Shown here: positions 1 through 3,911 of the stretch, in pieces | Numbering within the stretch: position 1 is the stretch's first letter | Layout: each line of letters starts with the position of its first letter | Assembly: GCA_031282465.1 (NCBI GenBank) | Contig: JAITDR010000085.1 | Span: 1 to 6,737 of the forward strand | Length of the DNA stretch: 6,737 nucleotides | Reading direction: 5' to 3' | DNA from: Desulfovibrio sp. | GTDB lineage: Bacteria; Desulfobacterota; Desulfovibrionia; Desulfovibrionales; Desulfovibrionaceae | The notes under the pieces: model-generated | Told to the model about the DNA's origin: nothing | The model's database searches: none | The model's input: only the letters and a program-made list of their open reading frames with translations | Position numbers and translations under genes: made by a program

Positions 1-95
1 GCAAAAGTCTTGAACGATGCCTGCAAATTTTTTTGCCATTCTTCAAACAAGGACTTTTGCGCCTCAAAAAACTTTTCATACACTTGATCAGCCAT
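1..95 (-). CDS. Unidentified protein, N-terminal 31 residues only (left edge cuts the gene)
   Basis: An ATG at 93-95 on the minus strand opens a frame with no stop that runs off the left edge after 31 complete codons. The start is supported by the best ribosome binding site in the window, AGGAGGT, five bases upstream. The visible peptide begins MADQVYEKFFEAQKSLFEEW and is rich in Phe, Glu, Lys and Gln, which suggests an amphipathic, cytoplasmic alpha-helix. There is no signal peptide or membrane segment. The spacing of aromatic residues followed by Gln-Lys and Trp resembles N-termini of phasins or PhaE-type polyhydroxyalkanoate synthase subunits, but 31 residues are too few for an assignment. 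It lies about 400 bases beyond the sugar transferase and is probably transcribed separately. Existence of the gene is likely; the function is unknown. Confidence 0.75.
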   Translation of the reverse strand, partial: MADQVYEKFFEAQKSLFEEWQKNLQASFKTF

Positions 96-100
96 GATAT

Positions 101-107
101 ACCTCCT
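101..107 (-). promoter_or_regulatory. Shine-Dalgarno site of the gene at the left edge
   Basis: The minus strand reads AGGAGGT, a full match to the anti-Shine-Dalgarno core, five bases before the ATG at 93-95. It is the main evidence that the truncated frame at the left edge is a real, well translated gene. Confidence 0.8.
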
Positions 108-130
108 GAAATTGTTCACGCACCTGTAGT

Positions 131-184
131 ATGCGGCGTTTTCCGCATCGAAATCCGGCCCCGCCGGGGGGTCGGACGGGGCCG
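131..184. repeat. Two GC-rich hairpins upstream of the left-edge gene
   Basis: Two inverted repeats lie side by side, 36 to 89 bases upstream of the ATG at 93-95. The first has 6-base arms (ATGCGG at 131-136, CCGCAT at 143-148) around a 6-base loop. The second has 8-base arms (CGGCCCCG at 156-163, CGGGGCCG at 177-184) around a 13-base loop. Neither is followed by a T tract on either strand, so they are not standard intrinsic terminators. If the left-edge gene is transcribed from further upstream, they would fold in its 5' leader. Confidence 0.55.
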
Positions 185-230
185 CGTCTTTCCGCGGACA
201 AACCTGCCGCAGGCGCAGCGTTCCGTCGCG

Positions 231-360
231 TCTAGAGCAATTAACGCTTGAAACAGTTCGCTTAACGGCGGACAAAGCCCGCCTGCTCCTGTTTCGCGGC
301 AAGGATTTGCTCCACAAATCCTTGCAGAGCAATTCACGCGTTTCATTCGTGAACTGCTCT
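231..360. repeat. Composite intergenic inverted-repeat element
   Basis: The stretch holds several nested repeats. AGAGCAATTAACGC (234-247) recurs as AGAGCAATTCACGC (326-339), 13 of 14 bases identical. The second copy is the left arm of a hairpin with 13-base arms, 326-338 and 348-360, and a 9-base loop. The single mismatch is A-C on the plus strand but a G-U wobble on the minus strand. Directly before it is a perfect 11-base inverted repeat, GCAAGGATTTG (299-309) and CAAATCCTTGC (315-325), with a 5-base loop. GGCGG/CCGCC (267-271, 279-283) forms a third small stem. No open frame, T tract or transposase is associated. The organisation resembles REP or MITE-like intergenic repeats; whether it recurs in the genome cannot be seen here. 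Confidence 0.6.
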
Positions 361-492
361 ATATCCGTCGATGGGCACAGGGGCTTGGTAAGATTAAGAG
401 CGCAGAGGTCACATAATGCCTATTGCCGGGGTTGTCTATACGGAAATGTGCACTTTTCGCGGATTTTTCGTGTCGCCGGAGTGACGAGGTCC
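361..492. other. Intergenic stretch with no recognised feature
   Basis: These 132 bases complete the roughly 400-base gap between the left-edge gene and the sugar transferase. I see no frame with a ribosome binding site, no clear promoter, no tRNA cloverleaf and no T-tract terminator on either strand. Confidence 0.5.
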
Positions 493-510
493 CGCCCGCC
501 TCAGCGGGCG
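493..510 (-). other. Hairpin enclosing the sugar transferase stop codon
   Basis: Perfect 7-base arms CGCCCGC (493-499) and GCGGGCG (504-510) flank a 4-base loop. On the minus strand the loop reads TGAG and contains the TGA stop codon of the sugar transferase at 501-503. A GC-only stem at the end of a gene resembles the stem of a terminator, but the following minus-strand bases (GGACCTCGTC) contain no U tract. Termination would therefore need Rho or another factor; mRNA 3'-end protection is an alternative. Confidence 0.5.
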
Positions 511-1949
511 CCTTTGGGAAACAACACGACGCCTATGGTTTTGAGAATGATTTTGGCTTCCAGCAGGATGGACATGTTTTTTATGTAGTACAGGTCGTAT
601 TCGAGCTTGAGGCGCGCGTCCTCGACAGAAGCGCCGTAGGGACAACAGACCTGCGCCCAGCCGGTTATGCCGGGTTTCACGCTGTGCCGCACGTCGTAGT
701 AGGGGATGACGGCGCTCAGTTCGCGTACGAACTCCATACGTTCCGGTCGCGGGCCGATAAGGCTCATTTCGCCTTTGAGGACATTGACAAGCTGCGGCAG
801 TTCGTCGATGCGGGTTTTGCGGATAAAGCGTCCGATGCGCGTTACGCGCGGGTCGTTTTTGCCTGCCCACGCGACGCCGTTTTTTTCCGCGTCGAGGCGC
901 ATGGAGCGGATTTTATAGACGGTAAATTCCCTGCCGTACAAACCGACGCGCCGCTGTCTGTAGAGGACGGGCCCCGGTGACTCGCAGCGCACGAGCAGTG
1001 CGACCGCGAGCAGGACGGGCAAGGCGGCGGCCGACAGCACCAGAGCAAAACAGATGTCCGAAGCGCGTTTGAGCCTGCGCACGGCGGCATTGACGTTGAG
1101 GTTGAAGCCGTCTTCCAGCAGGAGCAGGTCATCCCCGATAAGATCCACGGGCACGCGCGCGGCCAGGCGTTCGTACAGCCCGCGTATGTCCACAACGTTC
1201 AAGCCTTTCAATTTGGCGTTGAACAGACCGTGGGCCGTATTTCTGTCCGGAAAGACGGAATCCAGAATGATGACTCTGGTGGGGGAAAAGCGCCCGATGA
1301 CGGCGAAGATGTCTTCGGCCGCACCCAGGTGCGGGCCGGCCGGGCTTTCTTTGCCGGAAGTATGCGGAGGGACCGGGCCTTCTCCGGACGCAGGCGGACC
1401 GGCCGGGTCCGCTCTGTCCCCGGGCGCATGCGCCGGGGCGCTTCCGGTTGCATCCGCGTCGCCCACATAGCCCAGTATCTCGGTTTCCGGTTCGTATTCC
1501 TCAAGAACGCTGCGGGCGCGCTGCGCCCCGCGGGAGCCGAAAAACACAACCTGGCCGGGTTTCGTCCGCGTCCGCCGGGCGAAAAGAAAGTACGCGCGCC
1601 TCCAGGCCAGGGAAAGCGTCAGGTTCACGGCCATCTGCACCACGAACATCATACGCGGGAAACGCCAGTGTTCGAAGGTGTAAAAGGCGAAGCCTGCGGC
1701 CACGATGCCGACCACGACCGCAACAAGCACGCGCACGCAACTGTCGCGAAAATCTTCGCGTCCCACGTTGTAGCAGTCCATCATGTAGAACGACAAAAGG
1801 AAGATGAGCACGGTAAACGTGGAAGCCCCGGTATAATCCGCGAAAATTTCGAGGTAAGGGGGGAGCATCAGGCGGGAGCTTATCGCCAGGGCAATGAGTA
1901 TGCAGAGCAGGTCTACAAAGCGGAAGATAATGCGGGTCGAACTTTTCAC
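501..1949 (-). CDS. Polyprenyl-phosphate sugar phosphotransferase (exopolysaccharide initiating enzyme)
   Basis: This 482-residue inner-membrane protein should transfer a sugar 1-phosphate from a nucleotide sugar to undecaprenyl phosphate, the first step of exopolysaccharide, capsule or O-antigen repeat-unit synthesis. The N-terminal part has about four membrane helices (roughly 8-28, 43-59, 72-91, 98-119), then a Rossmann-like CoA_binding_3-type domain (about 130-265). The C-terminal bacterial sugar transferase domain (about 293-477) starts with a hydrophobic helix (297-320) and carries KIRSM (346-350), the Asp-Glu catalytic pair in RIDELPQ (D382-E383), GPRP (399-402) and GITGWAQV (427-434). 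The ending [20 protein letters not shown] resembles the EpsB-like family linked to XrtA/PEP-CTERM systems (TIGR03013, from memory). Residues about 164-208 are a Pro/Gly/Ala-rich insertion. The start is GTG, with AAGGAA six bases upstream. The gene follows the glycosyltransferase by 34 bases. The sugar specificity cannot be read from sequence. Confidence 0.93.
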   Translation of the reverse strand: MKSSTRIIFRFVDLLCILIALAISSRLMLPPYLEIFADYTGASTFTVLIFLLSFYMMDCYNVGREDFRDSCVRVLVAVVVGIVAAGFAFYTFEHWRFPRMMFVVQMAVNLTLSLAWRRAYFLFARRTRTKPGQVVFFGSRGAQRARSVLEEYEPETEILGYVGDADATGSAPAHAPGDRADPAGPPASGEGPVPPHTSGKESPAGPHLGAAEDIFAVIGRFSPTRVIILDSVFPDRNTAHGLFNAKLKGLNVVDIRGLYERLAARVPVDLIGDDLLLLEDGFNLNVNAAVRRLKRASDICFALVLSAAALPVLLAVALLVRCESPGPVLYRQRRVGLYGREFTVYKIRSMRLDAEKNGVAWAGKNDPRVTRIGRFIRKTRIDELPQLVNVLKGEMSLIGPRPERMEFVRELSAVIPYYDVRHSVKPGITGWAQVCCPYGASVEDARLKLEYDLYYIKNMSILLEAKIILKTIGVVLFPKGAR

Positions 1950-1955
1950 CGGAAA

Positions 1956-1961
1956 TTCCTT
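1956..1961 (-). promoter_or_regulatory. Ribosome binding site supporting the GTG start of the sugar transferase
   Basis: AAGGAA on the minus strand sits six bases before the GTG at 1947-1949. It supports the non-ATG start, which begins a typical N-terminus of two basic residues followed closely by a membrane helix. Confidence 0.6.
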
Positions 1962-1983
1962 GCTCCCGCCCGTCGAGGCGGTG

Positions 1984-3231
1984 TCATTCGGAGGACGGTG
2001 CCGGAAGCGGATTGCAACAACACCCTCGCGCTTCGATTACGTCGAGCAGGTAATCGGCCGTGACGCGGGCATCGTAGTCGGTTTCCATGAGTGTCCGGCC
2101 GGCCCGGCCCATGCGCGCAGCGAGGTCGGGGTCGCGTATAAGACGCACCGCCGCGTCGGCGAGAGTCTGCGCGTCTCCCGGCGGGACGAGGAAGCCCGTG
2201 AGCCCGTCCACGGCCACTTCGCGCGACCCCGGCGCATCGGCGGCAATGACCGCCCTGCCCACGGACAATGCCTCCATCAGGGACACCGGAATGCCCTCGC
2301 GGTAGGACGGCAACAGGACGGCCCGCGCCTGCTCCAGGTAAGGTCTTACGTCGGGCTGTTCCCCGAGGTATTCAATATGCCCCGCGCCCTGCGCCGCGAG
2401 GACTTCTTTCAGAGGTACGCCGCCGGGACCGGGTTCTGGAGGTCCGACCACCCGGAAGACGGCCTCCGGATGCGTTTCGCGCGTCAGGCGGGCCGCCTCC
2501 ATGAACTCGCGCAGTCCTTTGGCGGCTACCAGCCTGCCGACGTACAAAAACACCGGGGGGCCGTCACAGGGCGGGCGAAAGGCGAAGTGCCCGGTGTCCA
2601 CGCCCGTTCCCTTGCACATGAGAACGGCGGGAGAGGAGGCGTCCGGGTTGTGCCCCGCGCCGGCCGGGATGGTCGGTCCGGGGCGTCGGCCTCCGGCGGC
2701 GCGCGGGGACGGCAGTATGCCGAGCTCCTCAAAGCGTGCCCTGTCGTCGGCGTTTTGAAAAAACACCCTGCCCGCCGTCGTGAAGGCACAACGGTAAAGA
2801 AGCCGCGCCAGATATGTCAGCAACCGTTTGGCGGGAGTATCGCCTTCAAACATATAGCCGAGGCCGGTAACCATGAAGCTGCGCGCGTGCTTGCGCGGGA
2901 AGCCGGCCAGGGCAGAGGCGAACGCGCCGTAGATCACCGGTTTGACGGCACAGGCCAGGAGCGCATCCGGTTTTTCCCGTTTGAAAATACGCCGGAGGTC
3001 GAGGAGCGTCAGCAGATCGCGCAGGGGGTTCAACCCTCTGCGGTCCAAACGATAATGGATGAGGCGGACGCCGCAGGCGGTAAGTTTCTGTTCCCAGACC
3101 GGGTCGTCGTTTGCCGCGGCAACGGGAATGAGGCACAGAACGTCATGACCGCGCGCCTGCGCACGCCGCAGGAGCACTCTCCAGAAATTGCTCATCGCCC
3201 TGGCCTGGTTGCCCAATATCGCCGTCTTCAT
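1984..3231 (-). CDS. Glycosyltransferase family 4 (GT-B fold, PglA-like)
   Basis: This 415-residue enzyme should add a sugar from a nucleotide donor to a lipid-linked glycan on the cytoplasmic side of the inner membrane. The N-terminal acceptor half (1-170) opens with MKTAILGNQ and includes VTGLGYMF (121-128). The C-terminal donor half carries GTGVDTGHF (208-216), YVGRLVAAKGL (230-240) and PSYREGIPVSLMEAL (308-322), which holds the retaining GT4 E-x7-E motif (E312 and E320), then DGLTGFLVPPGD (342-353). The arrangement resembles PglA of Campylobacter, which adds N-acetylgalactosamine to a lipid-linked sugar; sugar identity here is inferred only loosely. Residues about 173-200 form a Pro/Gly/Ala-rich insertion between the halves. 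The C-terminus carries three consecutive cysteines (404-406). The start is ATG with only a weak GGGGA site eight bases or so upstream. The gene sits 79 bases after the lipoprotein and 34 bases before the sugar transferase, so an operon is likely. Confidence 0.92.
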   Translation of the reverse strand: MKTAILGNQARAMSNFWRVLLRRAQARGHDVLCLIPVAAANDDPVWEQKLTACGVRLIHYRLDRRGLNPLRDLLTLLDLRRIFKREKPDALLACAVKPVIYGAFASALAGFPRKHARSFMVTGLGYMFEGDTPAKRLLTYLARLLYRCAFTTAGRVFFQNADDRARFEELGILPSPRAAGGRRPGPTIPAGAGHNPDASSPAVLMCKGTGVDTGHFAFRPPCDGPPVFLYVGRLVAAKGLREFMEAARLTRETHPEAVFRVVGPPEPGPGGVPLKEVLAAQGAGHIEYLGEQPDVRPYLEQARAVLLPSYREGIPVSLMEALSVGRAVIAADAPGSREVAVDGLTGFLVPPGDAQTLADAAVRLIRDPDLAARMGRAGRTLMETDYDARVTADYLLDVIEARGCCCNPLPAPSSE

Positions 3232-3252
3232 CCGCTTTTCCCCAACAGGCGG

Positions 3253-3299
3253 GCTCTCCCTTCAGAGAGCTTCCCGTTCGGAAGCGGTGTCGGGAGAGC
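3253..3299 (-). promoter_or_regulatory. Alternative hairpins in the leader of the glycosyltransferase
   Basis: The 79-base gap between the lipoprotein stop and the glycosyltransferase ATG is dense in inverted repeats. GCTCTCCC at 3253-3260 pairs perfectly with GGGAGAGC at 3292-3299, enclosing a smaller stem GCTTCC/GGAAGC (3269-3274, 3280-3285). The same GCTCTC (3253-3258) can instead pair with GAGAGC at 3265-3270 around a 6-base loop, which also uses two bases of the smaller stem. The folds are mutually exclusive, as in leader attenuators, but no U tract follows on the minus strand. A regulatory role is inference; mRNA processing or stability is equally possible. Confidence 0.4.
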
Positions 3300-3310
3300 G
3301 GTCTGAGCGT

Positions 3311-3661
3311 TTATTTTTTCTTGGAACTCACCTTGGCGTCGCCGCGTCCGATGCACTGGAATTCCTTGGTCACCAGCCAGTTTGCGCAGCCGCTGCCGCT
3401 GTACTGATTGCATTGTCTGGTTTCGCCGCCGAAGGCTTCGGCCTCGCTGTAGCCCCAGCTTCGGCAGCGTTGCGCGGCGAGGTCCAGGGCCTCCTGCGGT
3501 TTGACTTCGGGTATTTCGTAGGACGCGTATTCGTAAGACATGCGTACGACGGCGTCGGAGCGGCTGCCGCCTGTGGCCGCCCAATGTTTCTGCTGCGGCA
3601 TGATCGGAAAGCAGGCGCCGAGCAGTACAGTAAACACCGCAAGCACCAAGGATTTTTTCAT
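3311..3661 (-). CDS. YecR-like lipoprotein
   Basis: A 116-residue envelope lipoprotein. It begins MKKSLVLAVFTVLLGAC, with two lysines, a hydrophobic core and lipobox L14-G15-A16-C17, so cleavage and lipidation at C17 are expected. The mature part has four more cysteines (66, 84, 92, 103) in a pattern AAQRCRSWGYSEAEAFGG, then Q-C, G-S-G-C and FQCIG. This resembles the YecR-like family, whose E. coli member is a similarly short lipoprotein of unknown mechanism in the flagellar regulon. Two disulfides are plausible. The tail ends SSKKK. The ATG at 3659-3661 is preferred over an in-frame upstream start at 3787 because of the signal peptide and the AGGAGA site six bases upstream. It is the first gene after a strong promoter and precedes two glycan-synthesis genes. 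Its role is unknown; an envelope function linked to polysaccharide export or surface attachment is only a guess. Confidence 0.85.
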   Translation of the reverse strand: MKKSLVLAVFTVLLGACFPIMPQQKHWAATGGSRSDAVVRMSYEYASYEIPEVKPQEALDLAAQRCRSWGYSEAEAFGGETRQCNQYSGSGCANWLVTKEFQCIGRGDAKVSSKKK

Positions 3662-3667
3662 TAAATT

Positions 3668-3673
3668 TCTCCT
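3668..3673 (-). promoter_or_regulatory. Shine-Dalgarno site of the lipoprotein
   Basis: AGGAGA on the minus strand, six bases before the ATG at 3659-3661. It decides the start of the lipoprotein in favour of the lipobox-bearing N-terminus and against the longer in-frame version. Confidence 0.8.
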
Positions 3674-3714
3674 GTAGTCGTGTTGCCGTGAGTTCACATT
3701 TACCCTACCTTCGA

Positions 3715-3744
3715 ATTTTTCCTGTATCCGGCGAAAAATGTCAA
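3715..3744 (-). promoter_or_regulatory. Sigma-70-type promoter for the lipoprotein-glycosyltransferase unit
   Basis: On the minus strand a perfect -35 hexamer TTGACA (3739-3744) is followed by an 18-base spacer and AAAAAT (3715-3720), which matches four of six bases of TATAAT. Transcription would start around 3705-3709 and give a leader of about 45 bases before the ATG. No other gene start lies between this site and the lipoprotein. The -35 is strong; the exact -10 is uncertain. Confidence 0.6.
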
Positions 3745-3758
3745 GGATGCGTTGCTTT

Positions 3759-3777
3759 GGCCGGCAAGGGGCCGGCC
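3759..3777 (-). other. Strong GC hairpin between kinase gene and promoter
   Basis: Arms GGCCGGC (3759-3765) and GCCGGCC (3771-3777) pair perfectly around a 5-base loop. It lies 14 bases upstream of the -35 hexamer of the next gene and about 135 bases downstream of the kinase stop. On the minus strand it is followed by AAAGCAACGC, with no U tract, so it is not a standard intrinsic terminator. It could separate the two transcription units with the help of Rho. Confidence 0.45.
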
Positions 3778-3793
3778 GGCTGCTCACGACAGA

Positions 3794-3805
3794 GGCCCGA
3801 AGGCC
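3794..3805 (-). other. UUCG tetraloop hairpin downstream of the kinase gene
   Basis: The minus strand reads GGCC-TTCG-GGCC, a 4-base GC stem closed by the C(UUCG)G loop, an unusually stable RNA tetraloop. It lies in the roughly 250-base gap downstream of the kinase, in the 3' untranslated part of its mRNA. No U tract follows. It may act with the hairpin at 3759-3777 in transcript end formation. Nothing else is recognisable between 3806 and 3911. Confidence 0.45.
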
Positions 3806-3911
3806 GGCGGCGGGAGGGAAGATGTGACGGAGAAGCGCTCGGTTGAATCTTTCAATGAAGGTTGTACGGCGCCGTGCAATCAGACACCGGCAAGCAACTT
3901 CCGATCACCCG

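Noticed and set aside
131..184. Intrinsic terminator for the sugar transferase transcript
   Set aside because: The GC stems lack a following T tract on the minus strand and lie more than 300 bases past the stop codon.
231..360. CRISPR array
   Set aside because: Only two copies of the direct motif, no regular spacer-repeat period, and the repeats are better explained by hairpin arms.
385..440. Possible tRNA-like segment in the intergenic region
   Set aside because: No cloverleaf with acceptor, anticodon and T arms could be drawn; no TTCGA-type T loop in the right place.
1230..2063. A 277-codon plus-strand open frame opposite the sugar transferase
   Set aside because: No domain, Arg/His-rich composition, and it mirrors a complete sugar transferase gene.
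1894..3306. A 470-codon open frame on the plus strand antisense to the glycosyltransferase
   Set aside because: The encoded protein is Arg/Gly/Ala-rich with no recognisable domain, and the opposite strand encodes a clear GT4 enzyme in full. Long antisense frames are expected in GC-rich genes.
3662..3787. N-terminal extension of the lipoprotein from an upstream in-frame start
   Set aside because: The extension would bury the lipobox signal peptide, contains the promoter, and lacks a ribosome binding site as good as the one before the ATG at 3659-3661.
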